Source: Cryptomeria japonica (Eukaryota; Streptophyta; Pinopsida; Cupressales; Cupressaceae). From it: 64,000 nt of DNA. Location: positions 692,422,083-692,486,082 of the forward strand of contig NC_081412.1 of assembly GCF_030272615.1 (NCBI RefSeq). Direction: 5' to 3'. Positions 1 to 10,819 of this stretch are shown here, in pieces (the stretch's first letter is position 1; each line of letters opens with the position of its first letter). The notes under the pieces are model-generated. The model searched no databases and had not been told where the DNA came from. It was given only the letters and a program-made list of their open reading frames with translations. The translations under genes and the position numbers were made by a program.

Positions 1-749
1 CATGTGGTTCTATTGGTTCATCGGAGTAGCTCAAAAATTTCCATTTGATGTCTGATGAAATGTTCTCAAGGTGGTGCACTTTTCCATTAGCTCTTTGGGA
101 TAACTTAAACACCTGCTTTGCCGATGTCCGATTTCGGGGTAACTCAAACACTCATTTTTCTGATGCCCGATAACTAGTCGACACAAGTCTTCTTTACCAT
201 TGGGTCATCAAGATGACTTCAAAACAACTTCTCTGATTGTTGATGCCAAAACTCCAAGTGTGTTGACTTAAGGGATCATCAGGTTAAGTCAGGATCCTCG
301 ACTCCCGATCCCCGATGCTGACTCCTTTAGTATGCTACATTATCGAGTCTTGGGAGTGGAGAAAAACAACTACACCGTTACCCGATGAAAAATCCTTCAG
401 AATGTCTCCCCTCCATTAGGTTATCAGGTGGTACTCAAAATGGGTTACACCGATACCTGATGACAATTCTTCAATAAGGTGACTCTATCGAGATAAGTTA
501 AGCCGATAGTGCAACTTTTTCCAATATTTGGTCTATTGACCATTTATGCATTTTCCTATACTCCAAAGGTTTCCAAATGAACCCTAAGCACACAAGCCAC
601 ACAAAAAATTGACTCTTCCTAGTCTACCATAGATCGATTGACCAAGTTTGACCAAGTGCTTTATAGGTGCACCAACTTGACAATGGATCTTTATTACAAC
701 AACCATGAAAATGGAAAAGGGGCTTCATTGTTGGGGTGTTCCTCCACCA
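1..749 (-). repeat. 3' LTR of gypsy I (partial)
   Basis: Bases 1-749 align with 20787-21563, about the last 780 bp of the other LTR. Shared landmarks include the run of 'cgatgcccgata'-type words and the terminal 'ggggcttcattg' block. The copy ends in ...CCACCA next to a purine tract on the minus strand. The missing part lies left of the window. Confidence 0.85.
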
Positions 750-766
750 TACTCCCCCTGTTGCTT
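750..766 (-). other. polypurine tract of gypsy I
   Basis: Minus-strand GCAACAGGGGGAGT lies immediately upstream of the 3' LTR, where a polypurine tract should prime plus-strand DNA. Confidence 0.6.
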
Positions 767-774
767 TGAACTCA

Positions 775-1003
775 AGTTCCTACTTGAGACTAGCTCTTGC
801 AATTTGGTGCCATGCTTGAGGATTGTCTGCTCATCCATCCAAGTGGCATCCAAGTTTGGTAAACCTCTCCACTTGACTAGATATTCCTTGTAGGTGTTCT
901 TCTTGGTTTATTTTACCACTTTAGTGTCTAGCACTTTCTCCAACTGGAGTGGTTGGCTAGGTGGAAGGTCCATCAACCATTCAACCTATTCATCATCAGT
1001 TTC
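775..1003 (-). pseudogene. chromodomain at the C terminus of gypsy I polyprotein
   Basis: The minus strand at about 836-905 encodes YKEYLVKWRGLP followed by DATWM. This is the core of a chromodomain: the Y-L-V-K-W strand, then the W that completes the methyl-lysine cage. In chromoviruses this domain tethers integrase to modified histone tails. It lies downstream of the integrase C-terminal region, as expected. The flanking frame carries stops, including TAG codons on both sides, so the domain is a relic, but its core motif is easy to read. I am confident of the family and less sure of the exact edges. Confidence 0.75.
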
Positions 1004-2030
1004 CTACAAAGAATTGTTATCACCTGCAATACTCCTGATTGGAGTGAGATCACAAACATTAGAAATAGGAGAAATAGAAAGATTAGGTGGTAGAGATATT
1101 TCGTATGCATTATCTCCAAACTTATGGATGATTTGGCAAGAACCAATCTTCCTCATCTGCAACTTGGTGTAATTGCCTTTAGGCAACCTACCTTTGTTAA
1201 AATAAGCCCACACTTGATCTCCTATTTTAAAACTAACATATCTTTTTTCTGTGATGTGCATGTACCTTATACTTATTTGCAATAGATTTCAAAGTCTCCT
1301 TCACCTATTCATGAACTTGTTTGATAAACTCTGCCAAATCTTCTCCTTGGGAACTTTCTTTGACAAGATTTGGTAGCTCTCTTAACTCCATCACCCCTCT
1401 AGGATGAATACCATAGTTGATCTAAAAAATGGGTTTTTCCATTGCTCCTGTTAATAGTATCATTAAATGCAAATTCTGCCTGTGGAAGAATTGAATCCCA
1501 AGCTTGTGCATACTGCTTGGTTAGACATCTGAGTAGGTTTCCAAGAGACCTATTTATGAATTCAGTATGCCCATCTATCTAAGGATGGTAGGCAGAATTG
1601 AAAGACAAATTTGTGCCTAACTTCTTCCAAAGTGTTCTCCAAAAATGGCCTTGAAACTTTACATCTCTGTCTAAGATGATTGAGGAAGGCAATCCATGGA
1701 TTATGACTACTTCCTTAAAGAATAAAGTTGCAATGTGAGATACATCATTTTTGGACTTGCAGGGTACAAAATGTGCCATTTTACTGAATCTGTCTACAAT
1801 GACCAAAATGTTGTCAAACCCTTGTCTTGTCCTAGGAAAACCCATAACAAAGTCCATACTCACACTATCCCACGGTTTTGTAGGTATTGGAAATGGTTGT
1901 TAAAGGCCTTTATTTGTGCTAACTCCCTTAGCTCTTTGACAAATTGTGCAAGACTCTGCAAACTTCCTATTGTCTGTCTACGTTTTAGGCCAAAAGTAGT
2001 GCCTCCTAACCAACTCTAGTGTTTTATCAA
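1004..2030 (-). pseudogene. integrase of gypsy I
   Basis: The retroviral-type integrase core is readable on the minus strand: SMDF holds the first catalytic Asp (near 1855), LDRD the second (near 1670), and the HP-stop-IDGHTE region holds the catalytic Glu just after a TAG at 1579-1581. Related elements have Gln at that TAG. The N-terminal zinc-binding part (GHFGIDKT, then RRHYFW) lies to the right. The segment at 1282-1004 is the C-terminal GPY-like region (KIGDQVWAYFNKG, then LPKGNYTKL). Several TAG stops make the copy inactive, although the frame is mostly continuous. Confidence 0.85.
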
Positions 2031-3645
2031 TACCAAAATGGCCTCCCATGGGACCAAAATGTTTCTCCTTAATGAGATTTCCTCTCATTGAACACTTTGG
2101 AATACACAACTATCCCCCTTTGAAAAATAAGCCATTCTAAATCATATAATCAGAATACAAAGTGTGATATGGATTAGAAAGAGTAATGCAAACCTCATAT
2201 ATCTCACCAAAATTTGCATCACCTTTGTATAGGTCTTTGAGGGCATCAATCTCAATACTTTGGATCTGAACCTCCTACACTAAATGGACTCTCCTACTGA
2301 GTGCATCTTCCACTTTATTTTGTGTTCCATTCTTGTGTTTTATAGTGAAGGTATAGGTCTATAGCTGCTCAACCCACTTCATATGCCTACAACTTAGTTT
2401 CTCCTATCCATTCAAGAAGCTTAATGCATGGTTGTCAATGAAAACAATAAATTCTTTGGGAAAAAGATAATGCCTCCACTTTTTAAGTGCTTGCACCATT
2501 GCATATAGTTCCAAATCATATGTACTATACTATTTTTTAGCTTCATTCAATTTTTCAGAAAAGAATGTAACTGGCCTACCTTCTTGGCTAAGGACTGCTC
2601 CAATGGCCAAATTACTTGCATCCATTTCTACTGTGAATAGTTTATTTAAATTACGAAGCGTAAGATTAGGAAATTGTGCCACTCCACCTTTCAGGTATTT
2701 AAATGCTTTCTTTGCTTTGGTTGTCCATTTAAACTTTACCTTTCTTCCTCCCTTGATGGCAACAAGGAGTGGTGCACCGATGTGACATAAATTTTTAATG
2801 AATTTCCTATAGAATGTTGCCAACCTATGAAACCTTTTCACCTCTCTCGATGTCCTTGGTGTTGGCCAAGTCAAGATGGCATCTACCTTCTTTGGATCCA
2901 TCTTCAAAGTACCTTTGGATATCACAAATCCCAAATATATTAATTCTTCCTACATGAGAACACATTTTTTAAGATTTATCAACAATTTTTGTTCATGAAG
3001 TCTTTTTAAGACTTGACTAAGATGTTCCAAGTGCTCTGCCTTGGTCTTACTGAAAACAAGTATATCATCAAGATATACAACTACAAACTTTCCATTGAAG
3101 TCCTAAAGAAATTCATTCATCAATCTCATGAATGTGCTAGGTGCATTACTAAGGCCAAATGGCATGACAAGACATTCATATAATCCCTCTATAGTTTTAA
3201 ATGCAGTTTTCCACTCATCTCTTGGCCTTATCTGGATCTGGTGATAGCCTGATTTATGGTCTATCTTTGAAAATTAACATGCACCTCCTAACTGATCTAT
3301 TAGATCTTCAATCCTTGGAATTGGGAATCTGTATCTGATTGTGATTTTGTTCATTGTCCTAGAATTAGTGCATAGCCTCCATTTTCCATCCATTTTAGGG
3401 GCTAATACACTAGGGACTGCACATGGGCTCTTACTCTTTTGAATCAACCCTTTATCCAGTAGATCCTGGACTTGTCTTGAGACTTCTACAGTCTGATCAG
3501 GGGTAAGCTTATAAGTTGATTTCTTAGGTAGTGAAGCACTAGGTATGAAGTCAATGTGATGAAATACATCTCTTAAATGTGGTAGGGCATCTAGCATGTC
3601 TCTTGCAACTACACCTTTGTTAATGTCAAGAAGTTCTTGCACATC
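2031..3645 (-). pseudogene. reverse transcriptase and RNase H of gypsy I
   Basis: From right to left the minus strand gives the RT fingers and palm (KMDGKWRLCTNSRTMNKIT near 3390), the MPFGLSNAP block, the catalytic YLDD at 3064-3075, the thumb/connection (MGFVISKGTLKMDPKKVDAIL) and RNase H (TVEMDASNLAIGAVLSQ near 2620, then YDLELYAMVQALKKWRHYL). Both palm Asp residues and the first RNase H Asp are intact. In-frame stops at 2530, about 2951, about 3104 and elsewhere are TAG; one TAA lies at 3274-3276. It is a long, nearly collinear relic with few frameshifts. Confidence 0.87.
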
Positions 3646-4150
3646 TTTGGGTACCTCCTTAGGTTTTTCCTACTCCTTGGGCTTTAGGATTGAGGCATAG
3701 GCTCCTTTGGCTTCTTTTATGGTTTCTACCATCTCCCTTTCTCCTACCAATAATAACATTGGTTCATTTTGTTTTTCATTCCTTAGGCCAGGTAGTGGTT
3801 TCATGGTGTACACATTTCCATCCTTGTTAATGGTATAAGTAATTTTCATCCCATCATGTTGTACCTTGAGATCATACTACCAAGGGTGGCCTAATAATAA
3901 ATGACACACATCCATATTTACAACATCACATGGTACTCTATCCTTATATTCTCCTATAGAGAAATCAACCCAAGCCTGTTCATTTATGAGGGCTTGTTGG
4001 CCTTTGCTAAGCCAAGATATATGGGATGGGTTGGGATGGGGAAACTTTACAAGTTTGAGTTTGTCTACCATTTTTGTAGACACTAAATTCTTAATTGAAT
4101 GAGAATAAACAAGTTTACAAACCTTACCGTGGCTCTTTCAATGGGTCCTG
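3646..4150 (-). pseudogene. aspartic protease of gypsy I, catalytic motif lost
   Basis: The minus strand at 4083-3877 encodes the region after the active site (KNLVSTKMVDKLKL, then VPCDVVNMDVCHLLLGHPW), typical of gypsy proteases that end in LLGRPW. Where the catalytic D-S/T-G should sit, the sequence reads Tyr-Ser-His-Ser (Tyr codon complement at 4105-4107), so the active-site Asp and Gly are both gone. A TAG follows HPW at 3877, where related elements have Gln. The domain is recognisable but inactive. Confidence 0.75.
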
Positions 4151-4998
4151 AACAATGTCTTCCTTTGTGGTGGTTCTTATGGTGCTAGTGTCTTCAACAA
4201 TGTCCTCTTCATCATTAGGCATACTCCTTATAGATCCAAATCCTTTGAGGGTGAGTGGGAACTTTGTACATCCTCCTAAATCAGGTTTATTCTCCTATCT
4301 CCTTGCATGCTTGATCTCATCTTCTCCAGACATCTATTGGCATGGTGGCTTGTTTGGTTGCAATTGAAGCACCTCATAGGACCTCCATTTATTCCACCAA
4401 ATCTGCCTCTACTATTAGATCTCCTACCTTTGTATCCACCTCTAGAACTGCTCTCTCCTTGTGAGTTCTCTTGGTTTGACTCTCCTTGGGGTCGAACATT
4501 TTGTCCCTTTCCACTACACATTCCTTTACCTTTGTTATTGAAGTCCTTTTTGCCTATGCCCCTACTATTCTGATCTTACCTCCTCTTGATATTTTCTTTG
4601 ACCTTTAGTGCCAATTGATGGCACTTTTGCACTGTCTCTGGGTTGCAAAGGTTCGGTTCATCCTGAATGTTTATTCTCAAGCCATTCAAGTATCTAGATA
4701 CCTTCTTAGTTTCACCTTCCACTATCTTTGGATTTCAGACATAGCCTTTGGAATTCCTCAGTATAGCTACTAACATCCATCTCCTTCTATCTCAAGTTCT
4801 GTCTCTTTTTACGAATTTGTACTTCACAATCTTAAGGTACATAAGCTTCTTTGATCTTGGAAACTATCAACTTCCTTGAAGTGATCATGTTCTTTCCTGC
4901 CTTCACCCTTTCTCCTTTAGTGAAGTTCCACCAAGTCAATGTTGCACCTTTCAATTTTGTCTTTGCTATCTTGACCCTCAGGTTCTGAGGGATCTCAT
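4151..4998 (-). pseudogene. gag of gypsy I, C-terminal part with zinc knuckle
   Basis: The minus strand carries the capsid-type region (IPQNLRVKIAKTKLKGAT, then TWWNFTKG) starting at the A insertion point, then a basic Gly/Arg/Ser-rich stretch and one CCHC knuckle, CFNCNQTSHHANRC (near 4360). That is C-X2-C-X4-H-X4-C, the nucleic-acid-binding signature of Gag nucleocapsid. The N-terminal portion is 14 kb away at 19199-19561. Stops between 4530 and 4830 break the frame. Confidence 0.82.
4994..4998. repeat. target-site duplication CTCAT, left copy (element A)
   Basis: CTCAT at 4994-4998 abuts the TG start of the A LTR. The matching copy is at 19199-19203. A 5-bp duplication is the normal integrase footprint of plant LTR elements. 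Confidence 0.9.
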
Positions 4999-5814
4999 TG
5001 TTGGCATTATACACTCTTATGAGACTCGTTGATGTTGTCATTGATGGAAACCATCTGACAACCAATTGGCATTCATCTGGTAAGCCACCATCAGTTACCG
5101 ACACAGACAATAGACTTCTACATACACCAACAGGAACTTCATCGATAGCGGCAATAATGCATACTGACATTCCAACTGACATGGAATAAAATTTGTTTAT
5201 TGTATTTTAATATAATTATCTTTTGTAAAGTTGACATGGCATATTGTAAAAGACTCATATATATGTATGAGATTTTATAGGTCATTTTGAGTATGGTGTT
5301 ATGAGAGAATGTAGAAAATAAGAAAAAGGAAGGATGTTATATGTGAATGCATAAGGCAAATTTTGTATAAGGTTTTGGTTATAGATTGAACTTAAACTGG
5401 TACTGAACCTAGCATAGTCTATGCTGATTTGAAACAATACATTGTATTGGATTTCGATAATCCATTTTGTAGTCAGTGTGATTCTTATTGAGCAATGAGC
5501 TCTAGGCAGTTGGCCTTCTTGCATGTGTAGGCCCCTCATTGTAAGTAATATTTATTCATTGGCCAGTGATTGAATGTTGTGGGTCAAAAATCCCACCAAG
5601 GTTTTTCCCACACCGGGTTTCCTCATTAAATATCTTGTGTTATTATGTGTTTTATATGTTGTCTCTATTATTCTTATTTGCTGCATTAATTCTTATTTAC
5701 CGGTACACTATTTTGGGATGCAAAGTTCTTAATAATTTTAAATATTTTGTAAACTAGTTAGACACCGATTCACCTCCCCTCTCAGTGTCTTTGGGACTAT
5801 CATTAATCCTAACA
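4999..5814 (+). repeat. 5' LTR of element A
   Basis: 816 bp, TG...CA. It contains the U5-type block 'aaggtttttcccacaccgg' (near 5597) and the C-tract 'cacctcccctctcagtgtct' close to its end. Both are shared in complement with the copia LTRs of this window. Confidence 0.9.
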
Positions 5815-5816
5815 AT

Positions 5817-5828
5817 TCGTATTGGAGC
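5817..5828 (+). other. degenerate primer-binding site of element A
   Basis: TCGTATTGGAGC, two bases after the LTR, matches TGGTATCAGAGC (the tRNA-Met type used by the neighbours) at 9 of 12 positions. The CAG of the consensus is TTG here. Confidence 0.65.
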
Positions 5829-5885
5829 TTGGTACTCTATTTTCAAAAGCCTAATAGCTTGAGGAAGATTTTGACACGTGTACAG

Positions 5886-6999
5886 ATGGAGAACTTAAGA
5901 AAACAGTTGGAAGAATCTCTTGTAGACTATGATGTAGAGAAATTGAGGAATATCAAAATTGAAGATGATCTGAGGACTGCACAAGAATTCATTCAAAGAC
6001 TTCAAGAGAATATTACCATAGCTCGAAATAAAAGAAAAGAACTTCATAAGAAGATGTAGAAAGATGTTGATGAAAATGAAACTCTTAATGAACTTGTGAA
6101 CAAGTTGAGAATAGAGAACAGTAACATGGAGAATGAAATGCAAGATATGACTATGAAGTTATGTAAAGATATTGAAGATAGGAAGAAGAATGAAGAAGAC
6201 CTGACTAGGAGACTCAATGATGCTAGAAATGAAAATCTAAGACTCAGTCATGAAAATGATATGCTGAAGACAGATCTAATTCACATGAAACATGATATAA
6301 CTGAGCTTATGAGACAAAAGGGAATTCTAGAAAATGAGCTGGATACTACAAATAAACATAAAGAGAAATTCAAGAAAAGTTTAGAGGAACTTGATGATAT
6401 GCTGAAAAAATCAAAAAGCTAATGGAGATACTAATGGACTTGGATTTGAAGTTGGAGAAAGTTCTGGTACTACAAACAATCATGATCATAGTAAACTGGT
6501 AAGACAACCTAGTGCTTATAAATTTAATGGGAAATGCTTTAACTATAATAAGTATGGTCATAGAGAAAATCAGTGTAGATTTAGAAAAAATCAAAACATT
6601 AATGCACCCATCGGTCAATGTTCCAAATGCAACAAAGTTGGTCATAATTTAGAAAACTGCAGAATGAATGTGAAATGCTATTATTGTTGAAGATTTGGGT
6701 ACTTATCTAATCAATGCAAAATAAAAACTAGTGTAGGATATGGAAAGGCTATTCAAAAGAATAATGTAACTTGTTATGCTTGTAACAAGATTGGACATAT
6801 TGCAAAATTTTGTAGAAGCGAGACTTCACCGGTAAACAATAAAGGATCCAGTTTGAAAGGTAAAGAAAAGGTAAATGAGTTAAAGAAAGAATTTTCAAAA
6901 CAATGTATTAGAAAGAGAGATCTGAAAGTTGATGAAACTATCTCTACACCGATAGAACAAAGTAATACTCCATCGGCAGGAGATTCTTCATCCAACTGA
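5886..6999 (+). pseudogene. ORF1 of element A: coiled-coil, multi-zinc-knuckle Gag-like protein
   Basis: The start ATG at 5886 (MENLRKQLEE) is chosen because element C starts identically. The first ~180 residues are highly charged with heptad character (KLRIENSNMENEMQDMTMKL, then ENDMLKTDLIHM), predicting a long coiled coil rather than a normal capsid fold. Four CCHC knuckles follow: 6536-6576 (CFNYNKYGHRENQC, second Cys changed to Tyr), 6619-6660 (CSKCNKVGHNLENC), 6676-6717 (with a TGA where C has GGA) and 6772-6813 (CYACNKIGHIAKFC). A stop at 6056 and a +1 shift near 6417, both absent from element C, disable this copy. By position it should package element RNA. That role is inferred. Confidence 0.8.
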
Positions 7000-9375
7000 G
7001 AAGTAACCCATTTTGGGGGTATTGCACAAAGTTGAAAATCATGCAGAGTACCCTAGGTTGATGGTGAGAAGATATATTTCTTCCTTACCATAAGATGTGT
7101 TAAGTTTCCACTTAATTGATGAGCATTTAATATAGTTGTTGAGAGAAATTTCATTATAAATTAGTTGATTTCCCTCTTTTTCGACACACTGAACATTCAG
7201 ATTAGTAGAGAGCACAAAAAATGAGTGAAGGTATTCAAGGAAAGGTGTGAAGCAATTTCTCCAAGCATTCAAAATATTTTCAGGCAGCAAAAGGTATTTT
7301 TCAATGGTTTCCTCTTTTACTCCCAAATTTGTTCAGAACCCTACTATTGTGGAAAATGTGAAATGCCCCGTGTTTAAAATAATTCCCGAAGTAGGTAAGA
7401 AAGATGATTCCATTGGGGCATTTTCAAAAATCCCTAAAGGTATAGCTTTTGCTGAAGACCCTAGGATTTATATACATTGCAACATTGAAGAATTAGGTTA
7501 TGAGGAATTGATGAAAATGTATAAAATGGTAATTTGTGATGAAAATGGTGTTGTTAAACCTGAACACAAGATTGTAGAAACTCTAGGTTTTGTTGAGATA
7601 TTGAATATCCTTGAATTTGCGGAGGAAGTAGTCAAGATTGTCTTAAGTAGAGCACATGGAGAATTCTTATGGTTGGATTCTATCTGAAAAATAACCGGAC
7701 AAGCAATTAGGGCAGTAACTAGTTTACCCTCAATCAGCAAAAGAACTGATAAAACTAAGAAGTTTCCCAAAAACATAGTGACAAGCCTAACCAGAGAAAC
7801 ATCTAACAGTAGATCACTAAGAGTGAATGATATTAAGGACATCAATGTGAGATTTGTGAGTATGGTGCTAGGATATAAGACTACACATGCTAATAAGCTA
7901 AATTCAATTTCTAGTCTTTATATACACAATGCATATGAGATGGTTAACAACAATGCAATGATAGATGTATGTGAATGGCTTAAAGATGAACTTATTGACA
8001 ACCTAAAAATGATCAAAGGTGACAAGAAAGGAACATTCCACTTTGCAAACCTTTTGGTATGTTTAATGCTGTATTTTACTAAGGAGATTCTTGGTACAGG
8101 ACCCCAAGACTTTGGTTATGATATACCAGTAGGAAAACAAATATAGGAAGCTTTCACTAGCATGGGAACTACTAAGGACAACAACATAGTTGAATACTTT
8201 AAAACTTTCCAAGCTAAGATGAGAGCTAGAGAAAGATTACCACAGTGTATAGTAGACAAGTATGACAAAGAAATCTATTTTGTTATCAAGAAAGATGAGA
8301 CATGGATGGAAATTGTACTCCCTATGATTGTATGGGTAATTGAAATGGGTTATGAGGTAGATATAAAGATTCTGGAAACATATGCAAAAGCATTACTAGA
8401 TGCATCGAGAGAACCACTAGAACAAGTTTTTGGCAGTGCTAAAACTATTGAAAGTGATGTAAAAATATTGAAGAAAAGGAAGAAAAGAGAAAAATTTATC
8501 AAAGATGCTTCTAAGAAAGTAAAAGAAATCAAGGAAAATGTAATGAATATTAGTGGCATATTGGCTAGTGAGCTTGAAGGACTGCAACCAGAGGCACACA
8601 TTTCACCGGTTGGCGCATCTTCTAGAACCAACAATGACAAGGCAGGAGAGTTTTTAAAAGTAGAAAGGAGGAAGAGATAAAATTCACCGGCACCCTCTCC
8701 TTCACCTAAGAGAACAAGGACCTTGAGGAAGAAATAACAAACAGGAAGGGAACTAGCCAAGAAACTAACTCCTAAGAAGAAATAGAAATCGGTCACTCCT
8801 TCATTGGATAATTTGTTAAATGAAATAATTGATGATGGAAATTTAGCTAATGTGAGTAAACTATATAATTCATTTAATGATTCTTACAAGGAAAGAATTG
8901 AGAACAATATTATTTTACACTTGGACATATATAAGAAAGTCTTAATTGAAGTTGTTGATGATTTACCAAATGAATTATATAGAAGATTGGATGCAAAAAG
9001 GATAGCAATGATGTAATTAGATATGAAACTAAAAGTTGAAAAACTTCTAGCTATTCATCTCATAAATTCAAAAGAGGAAATTGACGAATTGATTTGTGAG
9101 GCTAATAGATCTGTTTTTTTCTAGTGGGCACCGACAAGTAAGTTTAATGGCAGGAAGAGTAAATGAGATTGCAAATGAGACTGCTGATAACTGGGATATA
9201 TTTTTTTGTGGAGAAAGAAAAACAATAAGAAAGGAGCTGACCAAAGAAGACATTCAAAGTATATCAGAAGGATAAGGATAAGGGAAAAGGAAAGACTAGT
9301 GGAATTTTGAACATCAAAATTACTGATAATATACCACCACCACCTTTGGATACTGCACTAGTACACACAAATGAT

Positions 9376-9380
9376 ACACC
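9376..9380. repeat. target-site duplication ACACC, left copy (element B)
   Basis: ACACC at 9376-9380 and 16956-16960 flank element B. Removing B and one copy restores a Thr-Pro junction in ORF2 of A. Confidence 0.88.
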
Positions 9381-10495
9381 TAATGAATACTAAGAGGGGG
9401 GGTGAATTAGTAGGCCAAAAATATTTGTACTAAAAAACCTCGCTAGACTAACAGTGAACCGGTAAAATAGTTTAGCAGACAAACCGGTGAGCACACATGC
9501 AAACCAAATAGAAAATAATGCATTCACCTAGAGAAGCACAAACAACATAACACAAGAGATTTTGACATGGAAACCCAAATGGGAAAAACTACGGTGAGAT
9601 GGAACTCACAAGTAACTATCTGCATAATAGGAACTAAACCGGTTAAGGTCATACAATGTTCTTTACCAGAACAGATCCTGTTAGGAATCTCAATCTCTGT
9701 TAGGAGATAAGTCTGATTAAAGACTACCTTGCTAGAGGATTTTAGATCCACAGATGTGAACCACCTTGTTAGAGGATTTACAAAAGGCTTTTTAGGCCTA
9801 CCCGGTTAAGGGCTTCACACTTGTCGAAGATGTGAGTAATCAACAAGTGAGTGATCTAGCTAATAGCATAGATTTCTTGGTTAGATCCTTGATAGCACGT
9901 TCCTAATGCATTCTAGAATTACTTTATTCTTCTACACATTCATACTCTCTCTAACTCATCAACCACCTTAAACCCTCGCAACAACGTCAACCACCTAAAA
10001 CCCTAGACATGATGTCCTTATAAAGGAATTTGATTTCATGTCGGTCCAATAGGATTACAATACAATTTCCTAGGTTCAATGCATCTAGACATATTCAGTA
10101 ACATGACAAAAAAAGAACCATTGAAGTGTCGGGACCATCAAACAATCGGTGGATGGTAACTCATCACAAAATGCTGGTTGGTAACTCATCATAGAGTATT
10201 ACCGGTTCATACAGAATACCGGTTTAAGCAAAATACTAGTTGCTGGTTTGACAAAATGAAGACTGGGAAATATGTGTTCTGTCACTTTGATCCTTCGTAC
10301 CGCTTGAGATCCTTGAACCACTTTGGGTCAACATATCGCTTCAAATTGGTAATCACTTTATACAAAACACCAATAGTCTAAGGACTATAATGCATCATAC
10401 CAGTTGGAACAGGTACCGGTTGAGCTTTAAATTATCTCAATGCAAGTGTGTGTCCATCAATGACAATCACAACATAATCATCAAAAATGCCAACA
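9381..10495 (-). repeat. 3' LTR of element B
   Basis: 1,115 bp. On the minus strand it begins TGTTGGCATTTTTGATG. The other end is ...CATTA, where the partner LTR has ...CATCA, so one terminal base has mutated. It contains the G-tract 'aagagggggggtgaattag' and the block 'ggaaacccaaatggg'. Confidence 0.88.
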
Positions 10496-10512
10496 ATCTC
10501 CCCCTTTGGCAT
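10496..10512 (-). other. polypurine tract of element B
   Basis: Minus strand GCCAAAGGGGGAGAT directly precedes the TGTTGGCATT start of the LTR. The same tract and junction occur in copia E and G. Confidence 0.8.
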
Positions 10513-10819
10513 TGAGGGCAACACTTAGGAAATTTTGACATCTAAGTGTTTTACAACAAAAATATGCCAAAATCAAAATTACTCCCCCTAAGCATATACA
10601 CTATTCCTTTTGTAGAAAATACAATGTATACTAATTCTTTAATAGAAATAACATGAAAGTATACATCAAAATATTCAAAATTTATACTTCTCCCCCTTTT
10701 GCCAGCAATGACAATAAAATATTACAGACTAACCCCTATTTCATTAGTATTAAAAGAATAAGAGTTTATGACAATAAGGAATAAAACTTGTCAAAAATTG
10801 ATTTGAAGTCCTACAAAAA

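Noticed and set aside
5282-5757. Small ORFs within the element A 5' LTR (and equivalents at 18665-19272)
   Set aside because: They are LTR sequence. The frames are short and change between copies.
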